Positions 37,560 to 47,520 are shown, counted from the stretch's first letter. The stretch is 64,000 nucleotides of DNA from Nocardiopsis sinuspersici (GCA_008638415.1 VWVT01000018.1:82426-146425); one strand, 5' to 3'. Notes: generated by a model from the letters alone, not told the origin. Translations and numbers: made by a program.

Positions 37560-37991
37560 TCAGGACTCCGCGGCCGACTCCAGGACGATGTCGGTGCCGT
37601 CGACGGTCACGACGAACGACTCCAGCGGGTCCTGCGCCGGCCCGGTCACCGGCTCTCCCGTGGAGATGTCGAACTCGCTGCCGTGGCACAGGCAGCGGAT
37701 GACCTCGTCCACCTCCTGGACGGTGCAGCCCCCGTGCGTGCACGCGGCGCCGAAAGCCCGGTAGTCGCCCTTCTCCGGCTGGGTGACGACCAGCTTGCTG
37801 TTGCTGAAGACGGTCCCGGCGCCCTCGGGGACGTCGGTGGTCTGTCCGACCACCTGGCCGTACCGGACCTCCTGAGCCCTGGGCTCCTCGCCGCCGCAGG
37901 CGCTCGCGGCCGTGACGGCCGCGGCCGCCCCCGCCGTCCCGAGCAGGCGGCGCCTGCTCATCCCGCACCCACACGTCTTCTTAGCGGCCAC
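37560..37991 (-). CDS. Tat-exported Rieske [2Fe-2S] lipoprotein
   Basis: 143 aa from GTG 37991-37989; TTG 37997 is an alternative and both lie near GAGGAG. The N-terminus has a twin-arginine motif (MSRRRLLGTAG), a hydrophobic core and a lipobox-like ASAC. The Rieske cluster ligands are intact: CTHGGC and CLCHGS. Such small proteins are membrane-anchored electron carriers or cluster proteins of unknown partner; they are not the cytochrome bc1 Rieske subunit, which has N-terminal transmembrane helices. Confidence 0.93.
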   Translation of the reverse strand: MAAKKTCGCGMSRRRLLGTAGAAAAVTAASACGGEEPRAQEVRYGQVVGQTTDVPEGAGTVFSNSKLVVTQPEKGDYRAFGAACTHGGCTVQEVDEVIRCLCHGSEFDISTGEPVTGPAQDPLESFVVTVDGTDIVLESAAES

Positions 37992-38095
37992 GACCAAACG
38001 CTCCTCACCTGCGCCGAAATATCACTACACAATGTAGTAGCCATGGCGGGGTGCCCGGTTCCGGGGTGCCCGGAGGGACTCCCCCGCCCCGGCCG

Positions 38096-40930
38096 TCAGA
38101 GCGTCTTGGCCAGGAACCGCCCGGTGTAGGACTCGGCCACCGCCGCGACCTCCTCGGGCGTGCCCTCGGCGACCACCCTGCCGCCGCCGGAGCCGCCCTC
38201 GGGCCCCATGTCGATGACGTGGTCGGCGGTCTTGATGACGTCGAGGTTGTGTTCGATGACGATCACCGTGTTGCCGCTGTCGGTCAGCCGGTCGAGCACG
38301 CCCAGGAGCTTGCGGATGTCCTCGAAGTGCAGGCCGGTGGTGGGCTCGTCGAGTACGTACACCGTCCGCCCGGTGGAGCGGCGCTGTAGCTCGGAGGCGA
38401 GCTTGACCCGCTGCGCCTCGCCGCCGGAGAGCGTGGTGGCGGGCTGGCCCAGCCGCACGTACCCCAGGCCGACGTCCGCCAGGGTCTGCAGGTGGCGGCG
38501 GATCGCGTTGATCGGCTCGAAGAACTCCAGGGCCTCGGAGATGGGCATGTCGAGCACCTCGGAGATGTTCTTGCCCTTGTACCGGACCTGGAGGGTCTCC
38601 CGGTTGTACCGGGCGCCGTGGCACACCTCGCAGGGCACGTAGACGTCGGGCAGGAACTGCATCTCGATCTTGAGCGTGCCGTCCCCGGCGCAGGCCTCGC
38701 AGCGTCCGCCCTTGACGTTGAAGGAGAACCGGCCGGGCATGTAGCCGCGCGTCTTGGCGTCGGTGGTCTGCGCGAACAGCTTGCGGACGTGGTCGAAGAC
38801 CCCGGAGTAGGTGGCCGGGTTGGAGCGGGGGGTCCGCCCGATGGGGCTCTGGTCCACGTGCACGACCTTGTCGACCTTGCCCGTGCCGTTGACCCGCAGG
38901 TGGCGGCCGGGCACGTCGCGCGCCCCGTTGAGCTCCTTGGCCAGCGCCTTGTACAGGATCTCGTTGACCAGGGTGGACTTGCCCGAACCCGACACGCCGG
39001 TGACGGCGGTGAAGACGCCCAGCGGGAAGGTGACGTCGACGCCGTCGAGGTTGTTCTCGCGCGCGCCCCTGACCACCAGCTCGTGCCCCCGGGTGAGGGG
39101 ACGCCGTGTGGCGGGCACCTCGATGCTGCGCCGTCCGGCCAGGTAGTCGCCGGTCAGCGACTCGGGGGAGGTGAGCAGCTCGTCCACGATCCCCGAGACC
39201 ACGACGTGGCCGCCGTGCTCGCCCGCGCCGGGGCCGATGTCGACCACCCAGTCGGCGTTGCGGATGGTGTCCTCGTCGTGTTCGACGACGATGAGCGTGT
39301 TGCCGATGTCGCGCAGCCGCTGCAGGGTCTCCAGCAGGCGGGCGTTGTCGCGCTGGTGCAGGCCGATGGAGGGCTCGTCGAGCACGTAGAGCACGCCCAC
39401 CAGGCCGGAGCCGATCTGGGTCGCCAGGCGGATGCGCTGGGCCTCGCCGCCGGAGAGCGATCCGGAGGAGCGGGCCAGGCTCAGGTAGTCCAGGCCCACG
39501 TCGAGCAGGAAGCCCATGCGGGCGTTGATCTCCTTGAGCACCTGCGCGGCGATGACCATGTCGCGCTCGGAGAGTCGGAGCTCGGCCAGGAAGGCCGCGC
39601 TCTCGCCGAGCGACATCTGGGCGACCTCGGCGATGGACCTGCCGCCCACGGTCACGGCCAGCATGACCGGCTTGAGACGGGTCCCCTCGCAGGTGGGGCA
39701 GGGCACCGTGCGCATGTACCCCTCCAGCCGCTCGCGACCGTAGTCGCTCTCGGTCTCGGAGTGGCGGCGCCTGACCCAGGGGATGACGCCCTCGAACTCG
39801 GTGTAGTAGGAGCGGTGGCGCCCGTACCGGTTGCGGTAGGAGACGTGGACCTGGGTGTCGTGCCCCTCCAGCAGGGCCTTGCGGGCGCGGCGCGGCAGCT
39901 TCTCCCAGGGGGTGTCCAGGTCGAAGCCCACGGCCTCGCCCACCGCCTTGAGGATGCGCTCCCAGTAGCCGCTGTTGGGTCCGCCCGACCAGGGGCCGAT
40001 GGCCCCCTCGGCCAGGGTCCTCTCGGGGTCGGGGACCAGCAGGTCGGGGTCGACCTCCATGCGGGTGCCCAGGCCCGAGCAGGCGGGGCAGGCGCCGTAG
40101 GGGGCGTTGAAGGAGAAGGAGCGCGGTTCGAGCTGCTCGAAGGACAGGTCGTCGTAGGGGCAGTACAGGTGCTCGGAGAAGACCTTCTCGCGCTCGGGGT
40201 CGCCGGCCTCCACGTCCACGAAGTCCAGGACGATGGTGCCCCCCGCCAGCTTGAGGGCGGTCTCGACGGAGTCGGTCAGGCGCCCGCGCGCGGAGGGCTT
40301 GACCGCGAGGCGGTCCACGACCACGGCGATGTCGTGCTTGTCGTAGCGGCCCAGCTTGGGCGCCTCGTCCAGGCGCACGGCCCGCCCGTCCACGACGGCG
40401 CGGGTGTAGCCCTTGGACTGCAGGTCCTTGAAGAGCTCGACGTACTCGCCCTTGCGTCCGCGCACGACGGGGGCGAGCACCTGGAAGCGGGTGCCCTCCT
40501 CCATCTCCAGGACTCGGTCCACGATCTGCTGGGGGGTCTGCCGGGCGATCTCGCGGTGGCACTCCGGGCAGTGCGGAACTCCCACGCGGGCCCACAGCAG
40601 GCGCAGGTAGTCGTAGACCTCGGTGATGGTGCCGACGGTGGAGCGCGGGTTGCGGCTGGTGGACTTCTGGTCGATGGACACCGCCGGGGACAGGCCCTCG
40701 ATGAAGTCCACGTCCGGCTTGTCCATCTGGCCCAGGAACTGGCGGGCGTAGGCCGACAGGGACTCGACGTAGCGCCGCTGCCCCTCGGCGAAGATCGTGT
40801 CGAAGGCCAGCGACGACTTGCCCGAGCCGGACAGGCCGGTGAACACGATCATGGAGTCGCGCGGCAGGTCCAGCGAGACGTCCTTGAGGTTGTGCTCTCG
40901 GGCTCCCCGGACTACCAGTTGTTCGACCAT
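38096..40930 (-). CDS. uvrA: Excinuclease ABC subunit A
   Basis: 944 aa from ATG 40930 ([20 protein letters not shown]); ATG 40942 is in frame but sits directly on the GAAGG site. UvrA scans DNA for damage with UvrB. It has two ABC modules: Walker [15 protein letters not shown] and [13 protein letters not shown], and signatures [15 protein letters not shown] and [15 protein letters not shown]. Zinc fingers are CPECHREI and [12 protein letters not shown]... CEVCHGARY. The length is standard. A LexA box upstream predicts SOS control. Confidence 0.98.
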   Translation of the reverse strand: MVEQLVVRGAREHNLKDVSLDLPRDSMIVFTGLSGSGKSSLAFDTIFAEGQRRYVESLSAYARQFLGQMDKPDVDFIEGLSPAVSIDQKSTSRNPRSTVGTITEVYDYLRLLWARVGVPHCPECHREIARQTPQQIVDRVLEMEEGTRFQVLAPVVRGRKGEYVELFKDLQSKGYTRAVVDGRAVRLDEAPKLGRYDKHDIAVVVDRLAVKPSARGRLTDSVETALKLAGGTIVLDFVDVEAGDPEREKVFSEHLYCPYDDLSFEQLEPRSFSFNAPYGACPACSGLGTRMEVDPDLLVPDPERTLAEGAIGPWSGGPNSGYWERILKAVGEAVGFDLDTPWEKLPRRARKALLEGHDTQVHVSYRNRYGRHRSYYTEFEGVIPWVRRRHSETESDYGRERLEGYMRTVPCPTCEGTRLKPVMLAVTVGGRSIAEVAQMSLGESAAFLAELRLSERDMVIAAQVLKEINARMGFLLDVGLDYLSLARSSGSLSGGEAQRIRLATQIGSGLVGVLYVLDEPSIGLHQRDNARLLETLQRLRDIGNTLIVVEHDEDTIRNADWVVDIGPGAGEHGGHVVVSGIVDELLTSPESLTGDYLAGRRSIEVPATRRPLTRGHELVVRGARENNLDGVDVTFPLGVFTAVTGVSGSGKSTLVNEILYKALAKELNGARDVPGRHLRVNGTGKVDKVVHVDQSPIGRTPRSNPATYSGVFDHVRKLFAQTTDAKTRGYMPGRFSFNVKGGRCEACAGDGTLKIEMQFLPDVYVPCEVCHGARYNRETLQVRYKGKNISEVLDMPISEALEFFEPINAIRRHLQTLADVGLGYVRLGQPATTLSGGEAQRVKLASELQRRSTGRTVYVLDEPTTGLHFEDIRKLLGVLDRLTDSGNTVIVIEHNLDVIKTADHVIDMGPEGGSGGGRVVAEGTPEEVAAVAESYTGRFLAKTL

Positions 40931-41146
40931 CGAGTGAGACATCCTTCGGCATTGGCGCACAGGAAGCGGACCTCGGCGCGCGGGCGTCGGCCGACCCGTG
41001 TGTGGCTTCGCGGTGTGGCGGTCGAAGGCCTCCCGGGAGCCGTCCCGGCCTCGGAGGCGGGCCGCTGAGGGGCGGGGAGAGGGCCGCGCGGTTCCCCGCC
41101 CGTCCAGACTAACGACCGCCGACGACGGTTTCTTCCACCTCGAAGA

Positions 41147-41188
41147 AGTGGTGGCACCCCGGCGCCGGAGCGCCGAAGTGCCACCACT
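41147..41188. promoter_or_regulatory. Perfect 11-bp inverted repeat at the uvrA promoter
   Basis: AGTGGTGGCAC (41147-41157) and GTGCCACCACT (41178-41188) are separated by 20 bp that itself contains CGGCG-N6-CGCCG. The right arm overlaps the likely -10 of uvrA (minus strand TATAGT, 41191-41186). It could be an operator or the 5' hairpin of the uvrA mRNA. Confidence 0.5.
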
Positions 41189-41192
41189 ATAG

Positions 41193-41208
41193 ACGAACAG
41201 CCGTTCGA
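41193..41208 (-). promoter_or_regulatory. LexA (SOS) box of uvrA
   Basis: On the minus strand it reads TCGAACGGCTGTTCGT, one mismatch from the actinobacterial LexA consensus TCGAAC-N4-GTTCGA. It lies one base upstream of the TATAGT -10 box, so LexA binding would block the promoter. The rest of the 331-bp gap 40931-41261 holds no gene. Confidence 0.82.
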
Positions 41209-41261
41209 ATACGGCCGTTTTGCGGATTGTCAGGGAACGGGCGGTTCGAACCGCCGTACGG

Positions 41262-42281
41262 TCAGGAGCGGTCGGCCGAGGGGTCCCTCTCCGACTTCAG
41301 CTCGGGGTGCTTGCGCTCGTCGGACCGGGACTTGAGCAGGCTGCCGACGACGGTGAGCGTCATGATGCCGAGGATGACGGTCAGCGACACGCCGATACCG
41401 ATGTCGGGCACGTGCACGCCGTTCTCGTGCAGGGCGTGCAGGATCATCTTCGCGCCGATGAACACCATGATCGCCGACAGGCCCCAGCTGATGTAGGCCA
41501 GGCGGTCCATCAGGCCGGCCAGCAGGAAGTACAGCTGGCGCAGGCCCAGCAGGGCGAACGCGTTGGCGGTGAAGACGATGTAGGCGTCCTGGGTCAGGCC
41601 GAAGATCGCCGGGATGGAGTCGACGGCGAAGACCAGGTCGATCATGCCGATCGCGACGATGACCAGCAGCATCGGCGTGACGTGCCGCTTGCCGTCGAGC
41701 TTCACCGTGAGCTTGGCGCCGTGGTACTCGTCGGTCACCGGCCAAAAGCGCCTGACCAGCCGCACCGCCGGGGTCTGCGTGTAGTCCTCGTCCTCGTCGT
41801 CGCCCTTCACGTGGTCACGGACGATCTTGTAACCGGTGTAGATGAGGAAGGCGCCGAACAGGTAGAAGACCTCGCTCCAGGCGTTGATCACCTGGGCGCC
41901 GAGGACGATGAAGATACCGCGCATGACCAGCGCGATCACGATGCCGACGAGCAGGACCTCGTGCTGGTACTTCTTGGGCACCGCGAAGGAGCCCATCAGA
42001 AGGTAGAACACGAAGAGGTTGTCGATGCTCAGGCTCTTCTCGGTGACGAACCCGGCGAAGTACTCGGCGCCGGCGTTCCCGCCGCCGAAGTACCAGACAC
42101 CGAAGCCGAACACGATGGCGATGCCGATGTAGAAGGCCGCCCACCAGGCGGCCTGCTTCATGCCGAACTCCTGGGGACCCTTCGTCTTGCTCCAGGGGTG
42201 GTCCACGATGATCAGGTCGATCGCCAGGATGACGACCATGGCGCCGATGGTGGCGGCCCAGAGCCACAGGGGAACATTCAC
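41262..42281 (-). CDS. TerC family membrane protein (Mn2+ efflux type)
   Basis: 339 aa, GTG 42281 (VNVPLWLW). About seven to eight transmembrane segments. Family motifs [20 protein letters not shown] and [20 protein letters not shown], each with the conserved acidic residue pair in the membrane, are intact. TerC/Alx proteins export Mn2+ or load it into exported proteins. The upstream yybP-ykoY riboswitch fits this role. The C-terminus is charged and short. Confidence 0.94.
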   Translation of the reverse strand: MNVPLWLWAATIGAMVVILAIDLIIVDHPWSKTKGPQEFGMKQAAWWAAFYIGIAIVFGFGVWYFGGGNAGAEYFAGFVTEKSLSIDNLFVFYLLMGSFAVPKKYQHEVLLVGIVIALVMRGIFIVLGAQVINAWSEVFYLFGAFLIYTGYKIVRDHVKGDDEDEDYTQTPAVRLVRRFWPVTDEYHGAKLTVKLDGKRHVTPMLLVIVAIGMIDLVFAVDSIPAIFGLTQDAYIVFTANAFALLGLRQLYFLLAGLMDRLAYISWGLSAIMVFIGAKMILHALHENGVHVPDIGIGVSLTVILGIMTLTVVGSLLKSRSDERKHPELKSERDPSADRS

Positions 42282-42334
42282 GGACGGACTCTCCTCCGGT
42301 CAGTGCGTGCGGGCGAGGTGCGCGCACGTGGGAC

Positions 42335-42447
42335 AACCGGAGGTCTCTCCCGCTCACACCGTCGTGCAGTGAGCCGACGGCGCCGGGAGAACGGCTCTGT
42401 TCTCCGTGATGACGACACCGTCGCGACAGGGATACTCCCCTCACGTG
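42335..42447 (-). promoter_or_regulatory. yybP-ykoY manganese riboswitch upstream of terC
   Basis: Read on the minus strand, the leader contains AGGGGAGTA near 42442-42433 and ends with GTGTGAGCGGGAGAGACCT near 42359-42341. These are the two conserved strands of the yybP-ykoY Mn2+ aptamer (GGGGAGUA and ..GAGACCU). Between them lie stem-forming arms such as GAGAAC/GTTCTC and CGACGG/CCGTCG. The aptamer sits about 55 nt upstream of the terC start. Confidence 0.82.
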
Positions 42448-42506
42448 ACAAGCAAGGATACCGGCAGGTCACCACGCACGGTGCACGCCGGGCCACAAGC
42501 AAGGAT
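42448..42506. repeat. 12-bp direct repeat upstream of the terC riboswitch
   Basis: ACAAGCAAGGAT occurs at 42448-42459 and 42495-42506, 47 bp apart, in the presumed promoter region of the riboswitch transcript. It may be a tandem regulator site. The remaining gap up to 42667 shows no gene. Confidence 0.5.
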
Positions 42507-42667
42507 GTCATCGAACCCCCCTTGGCATAAGTCGCGGCGAAGGTGTTGTTCCTCGCACTCCGAGGACATCTCCCCCGATCCGCCGGGTCACGGCGGCCGG
42601 GCTTCCCCGGGCCGCCGTCCGGGAAACGGCCGGGCCCCGGACCGGACCCGCTCCTCCGCTACCCGGA

Positions 42668-43750
42668 TCACCGCCTCAGTACCGACTTGTACACCCCGGT
42701 CGCCGCCTCCACCGCGTCGTCCTCGGTCGGCAGCGCCTTGGCCGCCTCGCGTGAGCGCTCCCGCATCTCCTCGGCCAGCGCGGGGTCGTCCAGTACCCGT
42801 CCCACCGCGGCGGCGAACGCCGCCGGGTCCCCGGGGGGCACCATCAGGACCGTCCCCGAGTACAGGTCCGGGATGCCGCCGACCCGGGTGGAGACCACCG
42901 GAAGCCCCGCGCGCAGCGCCTCCATGATCACCAGGGACGGCCCCTCCCACTGGCTGGTCAGGCAGAAGACGTCCGCGGCCGCCAGCAGGTCGGCCACGTC
43001 CGAGCGGTATCCCAACATGCGCACGTCGGCACGCATCTCCGCGGCCGTGTCGTGCAGACGCCCCCACAGGGGCCCGTCCCCGGCGATGGCCACCACCGGC
43101 TCGGGTCTGCGGTCGGCGATGGCGGGCGCCGCCTCCAACAGCATGTCCAGTCCCTTCTGCTCCGCCAGTCGTGCGACGGTCAGCAGCAGGGGCCGGTCGG
43201 TCCGCACCGCCAGGTCGGCCCGGGTGGCCTCGCGCCCGTTCAGCGGAGTACCGGTCTCGGGCGCGGCCACCACCGCCAACCGGGCGTCCCGGGCCCCGGC
43301 GGCGCGCAGCCGCCGCACCAGGTCGCCGGACACACCCAGCACCGCGTCCGCGCGGGCGGCCACGACCCGCTCCAGCACCGGGTAGGCCGCCGACAGGGGA
43401 CCCCGGACCAGCGGCGGCGCGTTGTGCGCGGTCACCACCAGCGGTGCGGCGCCCGCCAGCGCGCACAGCGCACCGGCCCGCAGCCCGTGGGCGTGGACCA
43501 CGTCCGCGCCCCGGGTCAGGGCACGCAGCCGCAGCACGGCACCGGGGTCGCCCACGGAGGGGGCCGCGCCGATCCGGACCGGGGAGAACCGCATCCCCGC
43601 CGAGGTGAAGCCGAACTCGCGCTCGGCCGAGGCCGGGCCGAGCACCGCCACCCGGTGGCCGCGCGCATGCAGGCCCGCGCCCAGCGAGCGCACGTGGCGC
43701 CCCACCCCTCCACTGCTGGTCCCCACGACCAGCGCGATCCTGCTGTTCAC
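42668..43750 (-). CDS. GT4-family glycosyltransferase
   Basis: 360 aa; GTG 43750-43748 overlaps the flippase stop (GTGA) and has AGGGGGA upstream. GT-B fold: N-domain SRIALVVGTSSGGVGRHVRS, HAHGLRAGALCAL; C-domain LLLTVARLAEQKGLDMLLEA, VAIAGDGP, then SQWEGPSLVIMEALRAGLPV, which holds the EX7E-type donor site, and VSTRVGGIPDL. The acceptor is unknown; the linked MraY-like and MurJ-like genes suggest it extends a polyprenyl-linked envelope glycan. Confidence 0.9.
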   Translation of the reverse strand: MNSRIALVVGTSSGGVGRHVRSLGAGLHARGHRVAVLGPASAEREFGFTSAGMRFSPVRIGAAPSVGDPGAVLRLRALTRGADVVHAHGLRAGALCALAGAAPLVVTAHNAPPLVRGPLSAAYPVLERVVAARADAVLGVSGDLVRRLRAAGARDARLAVVAAPETGTPLNGREATRADLAVRTDRPLLLTVARLAEQKGLDMLLEAAPAIADRRPEPVVAIAGDGPLWGRLHDTAAEMRADVRMLGYRSDVADLLAAADVFCLTSQWEGPSLVIMEALRAGLPVVSTRVGGIPDLYSGTVLMVPPGDPAAFAAAVGRVLDDPALAEEMRERSREAAKALPTEDDAVEAATGVYKSVLRR

Positions 43751-45369
43751 CGCTTCCCCCTCCTGTGTCCGAGTACGGTCCCGGCCCGGTTGGCGAGTGC
43801 CCGCACCGCCGACCGGTCCACCGCCGCCGCGACGGCCGCGTAGGCGGCCAGGGCCGCGGTGCCCGCAGCGGCGGCGACCGCCGCCGTCTGCCACACATCC
43901 CCCACGGGCAGGACCGCGACCACCGAGCGGCCCACGATCCAGCCGACCACACCACCGAGCACCGCCGCCACCACCGAGCGCGCGACCCCGTCCAACGCGT
44001 CGCGCCCGTGCGTACGCACCACCCCGGCGCACAGCAGGACGGCGGCCAGGGTCAGTCCGACCGTGCTGGCCGCTCCCAGTCCGGCGATGGTCCATCCCGG
44101 GGGCAGCGCCCACACCAGTGACGACGCGCACCCCGCCACCACCAGCCATCCCGTCACCTGGGCGGTGGCGGCCCGGCGGCCGCGGTGCGAGGCGTACAGG
44201 ATCCGGCTGAGCAGGGCGACCAGGCCGAACCCGACCACCCCGGGCGCGTAGGCGAGCAGGGCGCGCTCCAGGGGCAGCGGGTCCTGCTGGGCGAAGACCA
44301 GGGCCACCGGCCCCGCGGCGGCGGCCAGGGCGGTGCCCACGGCTGCGGTGGCCACCACGCAGGCGCGTGCGCTGCCCGCGGCGAGGGAGGAGAACCCCCG
44401 CCGGTCGTGCTCGGCGTGTGCCACCGCCAGGGCGGTGAACGCGCTGGTGGCGATGGGGACCGCGATCACCCCGTAGGGCAGGGTGAACAGGGCCCAGGCG
44501 TAGGTGTAGAGCACGGCCGCGCCCGCGCCGCCGCCCCAGTTGGCCAGGGCCACCGACAGGAGCAGGCACACCTGCATGGCCACCAGCGGCAGCAGGGAGG
44601 CCGCCGCCAGCGAGCGCACCCGCCCGCCCACCCCGGGGGGGAAGGTCAGCCGGGGCCGGGGCCGCACGCGCAGCCGCCCGGCGGGGCCCAGGACCGTGAG
44701 GAAGAGCGCGGCCACCCCCGCGGTCGTGCCCAGGGACAGGGTGAGCTCGGCCGCCGTCGGCAGTCCCGCGACGTCCTGGCGGTGGTCGGCGCCCAGCGGC
44801 ACGAAGGCCAGGTAGGCGGCGATGACCACGAGGCTGGACACCAGCGGGGCCAGGGCCGGCGCCAGGAAGCGGCGGTGGGCCTGCAGGACGCCGTAGAGCA
44901 CGGCGGCCAGGCCGTAGAGGACGATCTGGGGGGCGAAGACCACGAGCATGCGGGCGGAGAGCGCGAGCAGCTCGTCCCGGTCGCATCCGGTACCCGCTCC
45001 GAGCATCAGCGACATCGCCGGAACGGAGGCCAGGGCGAGCAGCGCGGACAGGGGCACCGCCAGCAGCACCACCCAGGTGATGAGGGCCGAGGCGGTGTGG
45101 CGCACCTGCTCGCGGTCGTCGCGCTGTGCGGCGGCGGCCAGCACCGGGACGACCACGGCGGTGAGCGCCCCGCCGATGACGATCTCGAACAGGACGGCGG
45201 GCAGTTGGTTGGCGGTGACGTAGGCGGTGCCCAGACAGGTGTCGCCGACGGTCTGGGAGAACACCACGGTGCGCCCGAACCCCGCCAGGCGGGCCCCCAC
45301 GGTGACCACCGCGATGAGCGCCGCCGCCGTACCCACACCTCGCGTCACCCCGTGAACGGTACGGGACAC
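43747..45369 (-). CDS. MurJ/MviN-like lipid flippase (MATE-like fold)
   Basis: 540 aa from GTG 45369-45367, the first start after the upstream stop; no clear ribosome site is seen. About 14 hydrophobic segments are present, with GARLAGFGRTVVFSQTVGDT, NQLPAVLFEIVIGGALTAVV, and AVLYTYAWALFTLPYGVIAV then PIATSAFTAL, which match MurJ/MviN landmarks. MurJ moves lipid II or related polyprenyl-linked glycans across the membrane. This copy is probably not the cell's main MurJ, since in actinobacteria that is usually near the origin; it likely serves the adjacent MraY-like and GT4 enzymes. Confidence 0.87.
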   Translation of the reverse strand: MSRTVHGVTRGVGTAAALIAVVTVGARLAGFGRTVVFSQTVGDTCLGTAYVTANQLPAVLFEIVIGGALTAVVVPVLAAAAQRDDREQVRHTASALITWVVLLAVPLSALLALASVPAMSLMLGAGTGCDRDELLALSARMLVVFAPQIVLYGLAAVLYGVLQAHRRFLAPALAPLVSSLVVIAAYLAFVPLGADHRQDVAGLPTAAELTLSLGTTAGVAALFLTVLGPAGRLRVRPRPRLTFPPGVGGRVRSLAAASLLPLVAMQVCLLLSVALANWGGGAGAAVLYTYAWALFTLPYGVIAVPIATSAFTALAVAHAEHDRRGFSSLAAGSARACVVATAAVGTALAAAAGPVALVFAQQDPLPLERALLAYAPGVVGFGLVALLSRILYASHRGRRAATAQVTGWLVVAGCASSLVWALPPGWTIAGLGAASTVGLTLAAVLLCAGVVRTHGRDALDGVARSVVAAVLGGVVGWIVGRSVVAVLPVGDVWQTAAVAAAAGTAALAAYAAVAAAVDRSAVRALANRAGTVLGHRRGKR

Positions 45370-45379
45370 CGTGGCCGTC

Positions 45380-46345
45380 TCACTCGTGCCTGCCCCACCG
45401 GTCGATGCGGCGCAGGGCCGGAACGCGGTCGATGACGCGGGAGAAGCTGACACGCTCACTGGCCAGGGTCAGGGCGACCACCCCGCCCAGCAGGGCGGCG
45501 CGCAGCGGTCGCGGCGCCCTCGCCGCCGCGGCGGCGCCCAGGGCGGCTCCGAGGGCGTTGGCGCCCGCGTCGCCGAGCATGCAGCGCTCCGCGAGTTCGT
45601 CGGGCAACAGCACCGCCGAGGCCCCCACGACGGGGCCGAGCAGCGGTGCGGCCGGGGAGGCCAGGGCGGGGGCCGCGGCGAGCAGGGCGACCTTGGCCGC
45701 GCGGCCGGGGCGCAGGTCGAACAGGTTGAGCAGGTTGGCGCTGGCGGCGATGAGCGCCCCGTCCAGGAGGGTGTCCAGCGGGGAGCGGCGCAGCAGCGCG
45801 GCGGCGGCGATCCCGGTGGCGCCGATGCCCGCCACCTTGACCATGCCGGTGGTGACCCGTCCTCGCGCGAGCGCGCCCAGGTGTCCGCGCAGTCCGCGCG
45901 CCCGCGCGGAGCCCGCCAGGTCGTCGTAGACGCCGAAGGCGGCGGCGCCCGCCGCGGCCAGCGCGGAGGCGGCGCGCACGCGCGGATCCGGACCGGGCAC
46001 GAGGACGGTGGCCGCGCACACCCCGCAGGCCAGGGCGGTGCCCTGGTGGAGGGTGACGGTGCGGCCGCGGAAGTTGGTGCGCTGCCAGCGGCCGGGGGAC
46101 ACGGTGCGCGCCGCGGGAGCGGGAGTCTCCGGGGCGCTGCGCGCCGCGGGGGCGGGAGTCTCCGGGGCACTGCGCGCCGCGGGGCGGCGCCCGCCGCCAC
46201 CGTCCGGTACGGCGGAGCGGCGGGTGAGCAGGGCGTAGGCGGTGGAGGCCGCGGCCGCGCCGACCAGTGCGCCGGTCAGCCCCTGGGCCAGGAGGGGCAC
46301 GAGGGAGAGGGCCGGGCGGGGGACGGGTGTCGTCACGGATGTCAC
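45380..46345 (-). CDS. MraY/WecA-like polyprenyl-phosphate sugar-1-phosphate transferase
   Basis: 321 aa; GTG 46345 overlaps the steB stop. A multi-spanning protein with PNPT-family motifs in reduced form: TNFRGRTVTLHQGTALACG, FGVYDDLAGSARARGLRGHL, ANLLNLFDLRPGRAAK and CMLGDAGANALGAALGA. The last two match the family's NxxD.DG and GDxG catalytic blocks, although 'NLFDLRPG' departs from the canonical sequence. It would attach a sugar phosphate to polyprenyl phosphate. Near residue 60 is a tandem 11-residue repeat (AARSAPETPAP twice), encoded by a 33-bp DNA duplication at 46106-46171. Confidence 0.82.
   Translation of the reverse strand: MTSVTTPVPRPALSLVPLLAQGLTGALVGAAAASTAYALLTRRSAVPDGGGGRRPAARSAPETPAPAARSAPETPAPAARTVSPGRWQRTNFRGRTVTLHQGTALACGVCAATVLVPGPDPRVRAASALAAAGAAAFGVYDDLAGSARARGLRGHLGALARGRVTTGMVKVAGIGATGIAAAALLRRSPLDTLLDGALIAASANLLNLFDLRPGRAAKVALLAAAPALASPAAPLLGPVVGASAVLLPDELAERCMLGDAGANALGAALGAAAAARAPRPLRAALLGGVVALTLASERVSFSRVIDRVPALRRIDRWGRHE
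46106..46171. repeat. 33-bp tandem duplication inside the MraY-like gene
   Basis: Units 46106-46138 and 46139-46171 are nearly identical and code for the repeat AARSAPETPAP. The sequence lies in a cytosolic loop and is probably a length-variable linker. Confidence 0.75.
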
Positions 46346-47520
46346 TTCCCGTCCCGGTCGGCGCGGCGGGCCTCGTCGGCGCCGTCCCCGCCCCCTCCGT
46401 CTGAGGTCCTCCCGTCGGAGGACTCCTCGTCGGAGGACTCGATCCGCTCGGGCAGCGGGTCGGGCAGGAAGCCGCGGACCCCCTCGCCGATACCGTAGGC
46501 GCCCCCGTCCTCCTCCAGGTTCTCGGCCAGGGCCAGGATCGTGATGATCTCCCCCATGGGACGGGTGGCCACGTCCACCGTGGCGAACGCCGACTCCTCG
46601 GCGCGCGCCTGCGCGAGCATCCCGTCGCCCCGCGCGGAGGGGCCGTCCCCGGCCACGGCGACGGCGTCGACCTCCTCGTGCAGGGCGGAGGCGAGGGCGC
46701 CCAGCACGGCGTTGGCCGTCTTCGGGTCGTCGCCGCCGGGAGAGGCACCGGCCGCGGGCGCGACGACGAGCACGGCGTCGGCCGCCCCGGCGGGGTCGTC
46801 CTCGACCACGATCAGACCGCCCTCGGAGAAGGCCTCCAGGACGGCCGCGGGGTCGTAGCCGCTCCCCCCGTCGCCCCTGTCGTCCGACTCGGCGTCGGAG
46901 GCCCCGTCGGAGGCGTCGTCGGAAGCCCCGTCGGAAGCCCTGTCAGAAGCCCCGTCGGAGGCGGTCCCCGGCTCCCCGTCCCCGGACTCCGCGCCGTCCC
47001 CGGCACCGGTGTCCTCGTCCTCCTCGGTGGCGGCCAGCGCGCGGCCGATCTCGGCGCCCGCCTTCTCGTAGGGGCTGCCGGTGAGGTCCTCGGGCTGGTG
47101 GGCGATCTGCAGGGTCAGCTCGTCGACGAACGTGGCCTTCTCCCCCTCCAGGAACGCCTCGGTGATCTGGACCCGGCCGACGACCTCGCCGTCCGCCTCC
47201 TCCACGCGCTCGGCCAGGGCGTCGGCCATCTTCGGGTCGGCGCCGGGCGCGGCCACCACGGCCACGCCCAGGTCGGTGAGGAGGCCGTCGAGCATGTCCT
47301 TCGAGACCGCCTCGGCCATCTCGTCGGCGCCGGCGTTGACCTTGTCGGCGACGTCGCGCTCGGTGCGCAGTTCCTCGGTCTGGCCGCGCAGGTCGTCGGT
47401 CTCGGACTGCAGGGTGTTGAGCAGCGGGTCCTGGAGCATGGTGGTGCCCAGGACGAGTCCCACGGTGAGCGCGAGGAACACCGCGATGATGGACACCAGG
47501 TGATAGCGGAAATCGATCAC
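46342..47520 (-). CDS. steB: SteB/MctB-like membrane-anchored envelope protein
   Basis: 392 aa; GTG 47520 overlaps the steA stop (GTGA). One N-terminal transmembrane helix (YHLVSIIAVFLALTVGLVLG) is followed by a coiled coil (LQSETDDLRGQTEELRTERD) and a large outside domain. Around residues 180-215 is an Asp/Ser/Gly/Ala-rich repeat (multiple 'ASDGASD'). This is the MctB (Rv1698)/SteB family. In Corynebacterium SteA-SteB form a membrane complex that promotes daughter-cell separation; a copper-transport role proposed for the mycobacterial protein is less certain. Confidence 0.87.
   Translation of the reverse strand: MIDFRYHLVSIIAVFLALTVGLVLGTTMLQDPLLNTLQSETDDLRGQTEELRTERDVADKVNAGADEMAEAVSKDMLDGLLTDLGVAVVAAPGADPKMADALAERVEEADGEVVGRVQITEAFLEGEKATFVDELTLQIAHQPEDLTGSPYEKAGAEIGRALAATEEDEDTGAGDGAESGDGEPGTASDGASDRASDGASDDASDGASDAESDDRGDGGSGYDPAAVLEAFSEGGLIVVEDDPAGAADAVLVVAPAAGASPGGDDPKTANAVLGALASALHEEVDAVAVAGDGPSARGDGMLAQARAEESAFATVDVATRPMGEIITILALAENLEEDGGAYGIGEGVRGFLPDPLPERIESSDEESSDGRTSDGGGGDGADEARRADRDGK

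Noticed and set aside
38492-41068. An 858-codon plus-strand ORF opposite uvrA
   Set aside because: Its low-complexity Val/Gly/Ala/His composition mirrors UvrA codons, and UvrA on the minus strand is complete with all motifs.
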